Below, piece by piece: positions 25,091 through 37,500 of a stretch of DNA of 64,000 nucleotides (positions within the stretch are counted from its first letter, which is position 1; each line of letters opens with the position of its first letter). A program made the translations under genes and the position numbers. This DNA comes from Pyrocephalus nanus (Eukaryota; Chordata; Aves; Passeriformes; Tyrannidae), in contig CM076266.1 of the NCBI GenBank assembly GCA_038380795.1, positions 46,150,425 through 46,214,424 on the forward strand, given 5' to 3'. The notes under the pieces are model-generated. The model was not told the origin of the DNA. It made no database searches and saw only the letters and a program-made list of their open reading frames with translations.

Positions 25091-26892
25091 GAGAGCGCAC
25101 AGGCCTATTGTCTTCTGTAGGTTTTAATGTTCTTTTGTAGATTCATCCTCCTGGGATGTCTCTCTTTTGTAGATTCATCCTACTGGAAAGCTTTTCGTGC
25201 TTTCGGATGGAGTAGGGAAACATACGACCGTGGAGCTGAACGAACCCGTAAGTTAAGGAATGCTTTCGAAGTACTTCATGTCGCCTCTCGTGGACAACGG
25301 AGGTTGTTCCTTTGTTTTCATATACCACTCAAGGAATAATATCCTGACACTCTCTTCTTTCTTGAAGTACATTTTTTTTTCTCTAGCAAATGTTGTAATT
25401 TAAGGATTATTTTTGTTGTGATGGCAAATGGTCTAGCTTGTCTGAGAGCATGTGTATATTTACATCTTCTTCTCTGAATGAGTTGTTAAATGTTGAGAAA
25501 TCTTGCCATTTTCCTGTGAAGTAATTGCATATGGTCCTCTTAGACTTTCAAGATAGGATTCTCTCTCTGTTGATGAAAAATGCATTTTGATCTGACACAT
25601 TTTTGTCTTATAAATGTGAAGCTAGCTGACTTTAACTTCCAACTGCAAGAAAATAGCCTTTTATTCCCATGTTCAAGCAAAGGCTCGCTAGGGTCTTTTG
25701 TGTTCTGAACACTTACTGACAGATTACTTAAGAAATAATTTCCAGATATATCTCCTGAATCTGGAACACTGGAACTGCTCTCTGGCATGTGTTATACTCC
25801 TTAGCTCTTACAGAGTTCTATAATTGACTCAGGTTTTAATGCAGTGCATTCAAATCTGGATTCTTCTGCTCTCTGTGTCCTAGATTACTGTCTGTTCAGT
25901 GTTTAAATGATACAGTTTCATATACTTATAAACTGGTATCTTCCTTCTGATGCTTCTTCACGTGGTTTGTTTTTTTTTTCTGGCACTGAAGTGGCTATTA
26001 CAAAACTGGTAAATCTCTAAGTGGGTCAAGGCTTTTGTGGGTTTTGGGGGGAAGGGCAACATGGCCATCCAGTATTGTTAGACATTAAACAGAATCTGTC
26101 ACAAACAAACCATTAGTTGTGGAGACTTCCTAGCTTACATGCTGTGCTCTTAAGTAGAGATAGCAGCTAATTTAGTGTTGCTAATTTCATCTTGGGTGTG
26201 TTTTCTAGCTAGATGAGGAGATCTCAGGAATTATTGAAGTAGTGGGAAGAGTAACAAATCAGGCAACCATCATGTGTGAGTCATACGTCCAGTTCAGAGA
26301 AGATAAAAGTCCATTTGGTAAGTAAGAATATACATTATAATATTCATTTTGAGTTCTGAACTCTTCTTCAGTAAATAAGAAGGCAGAGCCTGATTACCTT
26401 TTCTTACAGACAAGGTCTTTCTTCAGGCTGCCACGTATGGAGCAGGCTCTAGAAAAGGAGTGTCACAAGAAAAGTTCTGTACCAAATGTAGAGGTTTATG
26501 GTTGAAATGTAGGGAGTTGCTCAAAGCTGAAGCCAGTCTTGATCACTGCCATGCTCTGATTGTTCCCCCACTCCTGACAGTGCAGTTCTCACTTTGGCCT
26601 GAACTTAGTGTGATTGTGCAGCCACTGGGCCTAAAAATAATCCTCCAGAAAACAAGCAATAAGTGTTAGTGCCTTGGGGAAAATGGGAAGTTGAGGAAGA
26701 CTGGAATCACTCAGCTATGCTGCTTTAAAATAAGCAGTGCTTTATGATGTCATTGACTTCTGGGGAATTTAGCTTATGCATCATAACTGTTTTCTTTGCC
26801 CTCTTTCAGATCTGGAACTCTACAATGAAGCACTAAAAATTATTCATGAATTCCCTGACTACTTCCCATTTGGTCCTGGGAGGAACACTTGA
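24796..26892 (+). CDS. RPA3: RPA3, replication protein A 14 kDa subunit (complete, 4 coding exons)
   Basis: Coding exons 24796-24894, 25173-25247, 26209-26317 and 26810-26892 join to 366 bases: 121 residues plus stop, the same length as human RPA3. The protein starts [12 protein letters not shown] and includes [40 protein letters not shown] and [14 protein letters not shown], ending [13 protein letters not shown]. It is a single OB fold that holds the RPA trimer together through its C-terminal helix (exon 4). The trimer coats single-stranded DNA in the nucleus during replication, repair and checkpoint signalling. Introns 2 and 3 have canonical GT-AG ends. Intron 1 begins GTCCGC, a weak donor, but the EK|IHPTGK junction is in phase and conserved. 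It is divergent from UMAD1 and convergent with MIOS. Confidence 0.95.
25173..25247 (+). CDS. RPA3: RPA3 coding exon 2
   Basis: Twenty-five codons, [16 protein letters not shown] to VELNEP, flanked by CTTTTGTAG| and |GTAAGT. A near-copy of the acceptor and first codons lies about 32 bases upstream at 25141 but reads out of frame. Confidence 0.95.
26209..26317 (+). CDS. RPA3: RPA3 coding exon 3
   Basis: [18 protein letters not shown] to REDKSPF, plus the first base of the next codon. Flanked by TTTTCTAG| and G|GTAAGT. Encodes the later strands of the OB fold. Confidence 0.95.
26810..26892 (+). CDS. RPA3: RPA3 coding exon 4 and stop
   Basis: [18 protein letters not shown] then FPFGPGRNT and TGA. 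Acceptor CTCTTTCAG|. Encodes the C-terminal helix used in RPA trimer assembly. Confidence 0.95.
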
Positions 26893-27310
26893 TTTTTCTT
26901 AGCATATATTTATTGCTTCAGGGGAGACAGTGGTACCTGACAGCATGGTAACAGTTGCATTTATTTTCCACAAATATATCAAAAAGATGCTGTTACATGT
27001 GCTAAGTATTGCCAGTGAAGAGTATTTTCTTTGCAAATGTATTTATTGAGCAAGGAGAATACTTCTGTGGATGTCTTGGTCACTGTATATATCTAACCCT
27101 TTTGTATCCATGAGGAGCGTTCTCTTGCAGGATTATATGTGTCAGAAACAGAAGTTTTGTAAGAATCCTTTTGTTATTAGAAGAGGTTATAGGATACTTT
27201 ACTGAAGTAATTTGGTGGGGTTTTACTATAAAGATTTTTAATTACAGTTGCTTTGATACAAATTTATTGAACAGAAGGTGGTATTTTGGATCTTAAAAAT
27301 GGCCTCAACC

Positions 27311-27316
27311 AATAAA
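27311..27316 (+). terminator. RPA3: RPA3 polyadenylation signal candidate
   Basis: AATAAA about 420 bases after the RPA3 stop, followed by GT- and T-rich sequence. It is the first canonical hexamer I noticed downstream; use is inferred. Confidence 0.5.
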
Positions 27317-28729
27317 AAAGATCTTACACTTAACTATTCGTGTCAGTATTGCTTGTTAGCGTGCTGTTTTCAGTGATATATGGTGACTCCTGTTCTACTT
27401 TACCTGAAACTGTTACATATAACAAAGTGGAATACAAGGTACTTGTCTTTTGCACTGATGTTAAACACTTGGAATATGCCTAGTTAGTCTTGGGGATTTC
27501 GAGCACAGTTGACTGCCTATCACAACCTTAATTCTTGGTGGGAATCTAAGCAGCAGTACCAGGATTCAGCCAGTGTGTCAAGGTGACTTTAACAATAGGA
27601 ACTTCCACACGGTTCTCAACTTTGTTACTATCCAGGCTACTTACACAACTCATAGCAGAATTTTTAAAGTCTCTTAAGGTAGCACAATCAAAGTAAAATC
27701 AAACTTTGAATATACTCTCTGTGAATTACTAAAATATTTCAAAGTATTTTACATAAACCTTAGCCATGTTCATTAAACTTTCATACAAACAGGTTTCAGG
27801 TTTAATAGCTAGATTTAGTGCTTTAATAAGATTGCTAGCTTTGTGCTTATTTATAGATGTCTTTTTTCAGTCAAGAAATTTGTTTCAAAGACCTATTAAT
27901 CAAAATTACTGCGAATTCGGGAGATGATCAGTTTAACAGGGGATCTATTTTTTATCCCCTTTCTACCTAGAAGACAGACAGTGACACAGTCACTGTCACT
28001 GAGAGGGAGGAGGCTTTCTGATGTAGGAGTCAATCTCATATAGCAAACAGGAACACAAGGTCCCTAAGGCACTATAGCAGGCTCTGTCCTGTAGTGCTAT
28101 CGCCACCACTATTTTAGTGCTCAGTAGAATGCAATGTCATTCTTAATTACTGTGTGCATGTTTTCCTAGCATTTAGAAGTATTTTGTTCTATTCTGCTTT
28201 AGAAAATTGCTATTTTGTGCATGCACGCAGTCTGTAAATAAAGCAGCCTACCACTAGATGGCTTTAGTATTTTAAAGGGACCGTCCTTGGGTACAAGGTC
28301 TTGTGAGTAAATGTTTGAACGTGGCTACATTGGGTGTAAAATGAGTTTCTCTTTGTCAATCAAGACTCTTCCTGTCATGCAGTCCCACAGCAGTGAAAGG
28401 TGGCTGGACAAGCAGTACACAACTAAAAATTTCCCCTACTTTTCATTGATCTGCTTCTCTACAGACTATCAGGCTGTGGGAATGAATGGCCTACCCTTGC
28501 TCTGTGGCTGTACTAATGAGACAGCAGTGCAAGGAACTGTAAAATATTCTTGCTATTAGAGTAATGGTTAGGTCATATATGCATTTACCAGCATAATTTC
28601 CCACATTACCATGTGGGAAACTGCCAGCCATTCCAAATACCAAGTGAAAGGCATAATCATGGGGCCTGCTACTGTCAGCTAGGACTGATGGTTAGCAGGG
28701 CCCCAGGCTACACACACATGATGGAGATG

Positions 28730-28798
28730 TTTGGTAAGTAAGAATATACATTATAGCAAATTCATTTTGAGTTCTGAACTCTTCTTCCAGTAAATAAA
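28730..28798 (+). repeat. Duplicate of the 5' end of RPA3 intron 3
   Basis: Nearly identical to 26314-26379, which spans the last bases of RPA3 exon 3 and the start of intron 3. Shared words include TTTGGTAAGTAAGAATATAC and TTCATTTTGAGTTCTGAACT. Differences are a few substitutions and small indels. It keeps the splice-donor sequence but only about four exon bases. Confidence 0.9.
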
Positions 28799-31460
28799 AT
28801 AACACCAGAGAGATGTCACCAAAGGCAGGGCCAGCAGCAGGACTAGTAATGGAAGGTGTGAATAGCTTCTTTGGGAGGACATGAGGCTGCTAAAAGGCAG
28901 GAATATGGGAAAGGAGAAAGGGGTATGAAATGAACTATGTAATCAGAGCTGACTTTGAGAAGGTCATGTCACGTGGGAGAAGACTTTTTCCACCACATTC
29001 CTGAGTGACTTCTGAGATCTGGCACCTTTTTTCAGGGCTCTTGGCTGATCCTGCTCACCTGCTCTGCTGTCCCTCCTCAGGACACATGCCCAACTCGTGT
29101 GGTGCTCATGTGTAAGCAGCCTGTGCATATGATGATAAAGTGCTTTTACTGAATCAAGGGAAGCCAGGCTGGAGCATCTAAGGAAATGGAAACAATGAAA
29201 TGTAATTGCAGCATGAACCATAGGGACAAAACATGTTAGCGTGCAAGGCCACCTTCAGCAGATACCAGGGAACAGTAAATGTAAAACTGCAGCTAATAAA
29301 ATGAGTGTAGCTACAGTTTTTGTTAGAAGACAACAAATCACCCCCAAAAGTACAGCTTTATTAATTTAAAAGGAAAACAAGGAAAAAAAATCTGATAATT
29401 AAAAAACATACAGCTCTTGATTTGTAAATTTTGCAAATAGTGTAATTACTGGCCTAAAAGCTTGATTTAACAGCCAAACTGACAGCAGTGCTGTGCCAGA
29501 ATATGCAACTTTTATAATCCAAAACATTTCAAAGACATGATGAGTATTGAAGTAGGCATGTAATTTAATCTAATGCAATGACAGAATTTGACACAAACAG
29601 GTATAGTCAAGTTGAAGATGTTATAGATGAATTTTCTTTCCATAAGAAAGTGAGACATTGTGTGCTGCTACATTCATTCAACTGGAATGGAAATTAGCAG
29701 GAAAATGTACTATTACTGCAGAAGAATAAAAACACACATGACACTTAGAAATCCTCATTTCCATTAAACAAAAGCTTTATTGCCTGTATTTATATAAATA
29801 GGATATCATACAGTAAGCCCCAGTTTACATTTACAAATGGAGAACATTTTGAAGAGCTCTTCAACAGCAAAATGAAGTGTGCAAAAATACAGGAAAAAGA
29901 AATAAATATTCTAACAAGAAAAAAAAGGAACTGCTCTCCCCTGCCTAAAAGTATCAAGTACCTCTTAGATTTTTAACTTAAAAAAGATTGTTGTCAATTA
30001 GGCAAGAATTTTAGATCAGAAAAAACGGATTTATTACAACATTAATGCTAAATCAGAAAATATAGCGCAAAGTCCTGAATGTAATCTTGTACATCCACAA
30101 AAACACTTCCACATTCTATCTTCTTAAAACGACATTAGAGCATGTAGAACTAGTGGTATATTACAATATATTCTTTTAAAACACCAATTTTCACAGTCCT
30201 GGCAATACAGTACCAGTTTATTGCTAGCATTCCATTTAGTACTTTATAGCACACAAGTGTTAAGTAACTCATATACTATAAATAAACACACACCAAGTAA
30301 ACTGATGTTATTATCACATACCTTAAAACAGGTTTTGTTTTTTGTCCCTAATTTGTGTGTTTTGTTGCCTACAAAATCAAGGACAACAATACCAATTAGC
30401 TCCTAGCACAATATTAGCAAAATACCATTGATGTTCTCTCAAGTTAATAAATAATCTTAACTTCAGCTGGTTACTCATCTAGAACTAGTCTGATCAATGA
30501 CTTAAAATTGTGCAGCCTTTTGGGAGCAGACTAGTGTCTGATAGTGACAAGAAGCAGGATTTATATAGGTTGATTCCACATTTCCCCATATATTTCAGAA
30601 GTACAGGCAAATCCTGATTATCTCAGAGTCTTTAAATATTTTTGTAGTCAAAACTCAGCATGTAGTTTAAAACCAATATTTACAAGTCTCCAGTCCTTGC
30701 GATTTCAGGTCTTCACAGTACTAAATTAATCAATCAGCTAAAAACCTCCTATAGTTTATCTGCACTCTGCACTGAAACAGACATGACTTCTCATTCAGGG
30801 AACTCCTCTCTAGGATACAGACTTTGCTAGGAGAGTAAACCCCCAAATTCTTTAGCTTTATAATTCACATCAGCTAGGTATGTAGGCAAATTAAATAAGA
30901 GCTTGAATGCAAAGACATTGCTTTACTATGAACAAAACGTGGGAAAGAAATGGATTTTTCTTTAAAATAAAAACCTTTAGAATACAGTTAACAGTGGCAC
31001 TTTGAATGAACTTACAAGGAAACCATCATTTGCAAACAAGTGTGATCAAACAAAGAACAGAGGAATGCACAGCATCACTTTGCCATCTTCTGAAGGACAC
31101 TTTTCAACTGTTAATTTTGAAGGTCCACTTTCACAGCATATAAACACAGCTCTGGGGCCGATCAGCATTATCCTGAAAACTTTATTGAAAAAGGTCTTCG
31201 GATTTCAGTAAATCCAAAGAGTCCACAAATCCAGGAGTGCTTTTCTTCCAGTCCTCTGAATAAGGACCACACACTATAGAGGCTCACTTCAGGAATACTT
31301 GTTTCTACCAAGCACACTCATACACACATCATTTTACTAATTCGATAGCATTTTATTTTTTTTTTCCACAGTCGGTAAGTCACAAAATTACCTTTGTCTA
31401 AAATATATGCTTGGACTATGATGGACATCCATTAGAGAGCCACATCTTTTCAAACAATAT

Positions 31461-31557
31461 TTATGCCTGGACAGTCTCTGCTGGAATGAGATTCCCTGTT
31501 GTATCCAGTTGCATACACTTACAAGAGCAGGCAGAAACCGGGCATTCAGAATGGTCC
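31461..31557 (-). CDS. MIOS: MIOS coding exon 10 and stop
   Basis: [14 protein letters not shown], then [17 protein letters not shown] and TAA. Acceptor GCTACTTAG|. Carries the last cysteine cluster. Confidence 0.95.
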
Positions 31558-34500
31558 CTAAGTAGCAATAGCAGAAAAAAAAGAAAAAAACAGGTAGAAT
31601 AATTTTGCAATCTACACATTAAACTATGTGCAGGGGTGTAGTATCTGAGAAAAACTCAGCATCAGAGTTCAGTTTTATTATTTAAACATTTTAATGATAG
31701 ATACAGTGAAAGAGGCATGTCGTACTCAGTGCAGCACACACATGTGAAATAACAAAGATTTTAACATCAACTTACCTGAACCAGCTCAGCATATGCCCAG
31801 CATGTCCACCATGCCTACAGTTGTGACACCAAGTAAACCAGTTGCTGAACTGGGCTAACTTCTTGTCTTTGCTGAGATCTACTTTTTCATCTGACTTGGA
31901 TCCTCCTGTACAGAGACAAACCCAACCCCCCCAAATACAGCTGTAAGTCATTACACTTCATTTATATTTCAGTCCTAGCAACACTATTAAAATAAATCTG
32001 AAATTAGGAACATTATGTGAAGAAGCGACCTGATTTTAAAAGGGAAGTCAGTAAAATTAGTAAGAACTGGTAGAATGCCAAAACAAGAATTACATTACTG
32101 AGCTGTTGTTTCCCATCGTACGGACATGCAATTCTTCTCAAGAAAACACATTCTCCAATTCTTTCAGTTGTAAAGCTCACAATACTGACCTCCACAATAT
32201 TTGAATCTTGCCATCACTATGGAATTTCACTGACAATCTCATTGGGAAAACTGTCAGAACCAAGTAACTGTGCATATTGTCTGACCCCAAAGAACTGAAA
32301 CAAAGGTTTCATCACAAAATCAGATGGGATATAAACCAATTCTTAATTATGGTCTTTCTCCCTTCAAAATGATGACTGTGATTATTTAACAGTATGAGCA
32401 CAAAGAAAGAAAAAGGTGCAACAGAAGATCTTCCAATAGAAACTGCTAATTAGGCCTCTAACTGCTACTGCAGCTGAGTAACTAAAACCCACTGTGTCGT
32501 ACCTGGACAGCTGGAAACTGGTGTTCCCATATTTATCAAGCAAAGTGCACAGCGAGGAAGGGGCTTACGGCAACCAGGACAGCTTGTAACTTTCGACTTA
32601 GTTGGAGAACCACTGACTCCATATTGGCTAAAACCTCGCCCCTGATGAGGAATAGCTGAACAGCTGTAAGAGATTGATTTTCCACAGAAATTGCAACTCA
32701 CAAACACCTAAAGAGAACAAAAGCCCATTAATTTTTTTGTTCAGTTCCATTTTTGCTACACCTATGAGTGAATCCATCCAAATTAGTAAGCGTTTATTTA
32801 CCAGATATTCTAGAGAGTGCCCTGGAAAGCCAAGGCTACTTGTGAAGGAGTTCTTAACATCAGGGCTTATAGAGGTGGCACACAGCTCTGAAGAGTATGC
32901 CTTAACTTTAGGTACTTCAAAAGCACATACAAACATGCACAACTGCTAAAACTCTGAAAGGTATTATTTAAGATATGAAAAGCTACATCTGCAGTAATGG
33001 AAGAAATTAAGTTTACTTACTATAAAATCAAGTCTGGTCTCTCCCTCCTTATAGTAGAGTGACTCACTCTAGAGTCCCCAACTTAAGGATTATCCTAATA
33101 TTTATCTGCACCCCTCATGCCACAAGTTGTGGCTGCTTGTGGGCTACTTGTGTTAACCACATAAGGAAGAAACAGTAAACTCAACTCCCTTCCACTTGGA
33201 GCAGCACAGATGCAGCTCTCACTAAACAGCTGTGATGGATACATGAATTCAAAACCAGCCTTCCTCAGAAACCCTCAGGCCCTAGAGCTTGTAATGAACA
33301 TACCTAGAAGACATGAGAGAGTGAAAGGTGCTGCGAGTAAAACCATTTTCGCTAAAAACGCCACCAGATGTTAAGAAGATAGCATTTAGGCAGGGCGTTA
33401 GTTTTTGGGTAAGCTTATGTTCAGAACTGATAATGAAAGTTGCTGCTCTCCACTTTTAGTTCCAGGTTCAAGGGCTTCAAAATAGCTTTGAGGTTTGTTT
33501 CAATTAAAACTGAGCAATTTGAGATAGTTCCCTGGTTTCAGCATCATTTTCACTGATACTGAATTCAGCTGGATGATACATCTCTGATTTTCATTTTCAG
33601 CATGTGAGGAAAAAAACCTAGGAGTTTCCAGTTTCCCCAGAAAAAAGGTGTTGATAAGTCATAGGTTCTGAAAGACCTCTTACTTGAAGGAAAAAGTGAC
33701 AGGTCCTTTTTTTAGAGCAGCCTAAACTTCTTTTGCACACAAATTGTCCTGAAAGCCAAGGTGCAGTCAGCACCTCTTTTTCACAGAAGTACCATGGCAT
33801 GTTTCTTTCTGGACTGGTCATACTTCATGCAAGAATTTCATTTACCTGGGCTAAAGGCTTTGAACTGGGATCCAGCTTACTCCTATGGATATCAAATTCT
33901 GCACGTTTATGCCAAAATCTCCAAGCATCTAAGAGATTCCTGTAGTTCTCAATCCAGTACTGAACTCTTTCATCCTTAAGTACCTCTGATGGAGAACCCT
34001 AAAGCAGGCAGGAAAAAAATGTCAGACACACAATACATATTACTCACTTTTTCAATAGGCTTTACAAGATGCACTACAAGATATGTGAAATAATACAGTG
34101 TAATTTGGCTTGAAGAAGATGAATTTTCTGTGAGTTTGATAAACATTTTCTTCGGTCTGCCTCTCTGGTTGAAAATACTTGTGCTGCCACATCCTCCTAT
34201 GAACTCATGTCTGTGAGATGAAGGATTTGAAAGTTCTATCATCACAATCCATGTCACTGTTAAGATTACATATGCAGTTAAATACTGTGCTGGCAATAGC
34301 TGCTACTGTGTAAGGGCCAAGATAAGTCCATAATAAAAAAAGGCAAACCCAATGCTTACAGACAAACAAAAAAACCTCACCTTTGTTCTTCATCAAAATC
34401 CTAGAAGAAAAAAAAAGTAATGAACCTGTCAGGAAACACACCAGCAATGAGTAGGGATATGGGTATTCCCAGTTTAGCTAGTTAAAAGGACAATGATTTT

Positions 34501-37500
34501 CTTTTGTCTCTTTCCCCTACTATCTCAACCAGAGGGTATAAAGACACATTCTTGTCACTGACACTTAGTGTTTCAGACGACTCCACAAAACAGGCATAAT
34601 ATAGATCATCCCAATTTAACACAGAAAATACTTTTTAGTTCACAAGATTCGGTACTACACTGATAAAGAAATTATGTTTTTTTCCTCCTCTGTAAAGCTT
34701 TATTTTCCAGTGAAACACTAACCTGTAGCATGCAATAGCTTGCTGTCTGGACATCTCCAGTTCTGTCAACATAACTTTCCATCAAGTCAACCCCATCTTT
34801 TGTCAGCCCTGTTAACAGTATTCCCTCCAAATTCCCAGCCTCCTTCATTTCATTCGTCAGCTTTTCAATAAACCTGTTTAGCTGTAAAAAAATGCATAAA
34901 TAAATATATAAATATATATAAAAAGAGTGTCTTCTGCTAACAGAACATGCTGCTTGCTGGATGTTACACAGAAAATGTTACATTACTATACTGTACTACA
35001 TTGCATGAAATCAAGTATTTATAAACAAAGTTTAAACTTCCTGATAGAAAGTGCAAAGAGGGAGGTTATGTAATCTTTAAATACTTCAGTGAATTTAAAA
35101 TAAAATATTCCTGCTGTAAAACCAAGCCTGAACTTGAGACAACAAATACTGGGTAAGTACAAACACTCTCCAGCAAAACAGGTCTACAGGTAATGCAATA
35201 GTACTTAAACTACCATGTAATGAATACTAATAGAAAAAAACCAAAACAACAACAAAAAACCCCCCCAAACCAACCAAACAAAAACCCAACCAAAAACCAA
35301 GCTGAAGGTACAAACTAGAAACCAGATTATACCGTATCTTGTATACTACTGTAATGACAAAAGCCAAATCACTCATGACTCTACTTCCAGTGTTCGCCCC
35401 TCCACCCCAGAGTTTCTTCCACCGCTGAATAAAGCCCAGTTTAAAAGTTTGCTTAGATGTGCAACCACAAACTCACCTGAGCATCATTGAGAAACTTGCA
35501 AGCAAATGCCACTCTGTCTCGTACAGCCACGTTATTTTCATACTTCGGAGAGAAAAATGGGAACACTAACATCACATGCAAGTTTCCCCTTTTTCAACAC
35601 ATTGCAAAAATCAGAACATTTCCACTACTGTGTAACTAATACAATGAAGCTGATTGTGTAGAAAGAAAACGGCATCTGAAGAAAGCTAACACTAAGTATC
35701 AGCTTAGTAGTTTATACTCAGATAGAGGTATCAGAGGAAGACTGGGGGCTACTGGAACAGTCTATACAAACGGCAGGAAAGCCTGCTACAACACATCCTA
35801 CATGGTTTATGAAACTCTACAAAAAGAAACTTTGCAAAACATGTAGAGCTGGGCTTAGTGCTTCTAGTACATATAACCAAGAGACTCACCAAGTCACAGG
35901 CAAAACAAGCCATTTTCATATTTACAAAATCTCCCTTTAATTCCTCTCTTTCATTTCACCCTACTCCTTTACCCAAAACCCACTGCTGTGTGCTTATACA
36001 GTCAGTCAGGGACTCACATATCAATTTGCATGCCAACCGTGTAATTTACTAATAAAACTTTCTGATTGTGAACCCTCTGACTTCTGTTGTTCCTTTCCAC
36101 CAATGAGCATTTACGAATCTTGGGTGCTTCCTTCCCCTTAAGGGTGAGTAGTCACATTTATCATATTTACAAAATAACTAGCCTAACCACTCAATTCCTT
36201 CCTAAGATTGCAAATAAAAGTTAAAAAAGTAAACAAAACACCTCATGCAAACAAAAACTAACTCCAAACACCCAGAACATGAATTTCTCAGAAGTATATT
36301 TACACTCGAGGTGCAGCAATATTTACTTTCTGGTTTTTAAGCCTTTTACTAGACAAAATAATGGAGAAAAAAAGTACTGGGCTAGATTATTCCAGTGCTT
36401 AGCTATGCCCACACTTTTCCCTCCTGATATCCTCAGAACACAAAATGTGATTGACATTGCCGAAACAAGATGTGCTTGACAAAAATCTCTTTCATGCAAA
36501 CTTCAACAGATGTCACTGAAGGAAAAATTAAAATGAAAAAACCAAACAAATAACACCTTATGATCGGTGAGTTTCTAAGTCATCAATAAAAAACTACAAA
36601 ATTACTACCAGAGAACAAGAATACTCTCTTTTGAAGAGAGAAAAAAAAGATTGAGGTTTCTCTCCTCTGGGATTCTAATCTTTTATTTATTTTATTACTG
36701 TGAAAGCATCATATTATAGCAGCTTTGTTTTCAACAGCTTTGGGTCAATTACCCTGTTGCATTACAGGAGTCCTACTTTGGGCTAAATAATTCCTACTGA
36801 TTCAAGTAGTTCTGTTTGTCACTAACCATGAATCAAGTATGTTACTCCTCCAAAGATTCAAAGTATCTCACGATTAAAGATTTAGTTTGCTCTTCAAATG
36901 GCAACTCTGTATCAATTTCAGAAGAAGTGAATTTACTCCTCTTACTGTTCCTACACAGTGAAGTTATTTTAACAAGTAAACAACGGAAAATAAAATACAA
37001 TTCAATGCAAATTTAGCTTGATGAAAGTTCTGAAAACTCCCCTGCATTTATTCACCTTTTTTAAATTCCATTATTAATCTTTCTTCCCTTTTTACCCACT
37101 GTTTAAATTATTTTGAAAATGTATTTCTAGTGATTTAATAACTCCAGTTTAAAAATAAAATCCTTCTAAAAACTGTGTCAACTATAATGGATATTTTGGC
37201 TGTTTATGCATGATTTGTTCACTAACGCAATATTCACTAATATGAGATGTCTGTTTAGAAGAAACAAATGATATTTGCCAGCATCAGGATAAAAGAAGAC
37301 ATTCTAATCTGATTAATTCATGGAGTATATAGCACTTCCTGTACATATTTCTATATGCTCCTACTACATGAAGGAATTTTAATCTAACAGAAATTTACTC
37401 ACCAAAACACCGTCATATGAACCAGATTCACTTGTCAGGAAAGCAAACATTGCACACAAGTAGGGATTGTTCAACTGCAGTCTCAGAGTACTGCACATTT

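Larger units (their letters stand above)
26893..31460. other. Convergent RPA3/MIOS intergenic region and 3' UTRs
   Basis: Contains the RPA3 3' UTR (plus) and the MIOS 3' UTR (minus). No further gene is recognised. A short copy of the start of RPA3 intron 3 lies at 28730-28798. The rest is unique-looking AT-rich sequence. Minus-strand AATAAA hexamers for MIOS are at 31352-31357, 31181-31186 and 29776-29781; which of them is used is unknown. Confidence 0.7.

Noticed and set aside
24477..25100. 207-codon minus-strand frame and several overlapping frames
   Set aside because: Low-complexity Arg/Pro/Gly/Ala translation of a CpG island, antisense to RPA3 exon 1; no family resemblance.
25141..25172. 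Extra 32 bases of RPA3 exon 2 coding sequence
   Set aside because: Using the first acceptor shifts the frame to an early stop and spoils the conserved protein; the second acceptor is the coding one.
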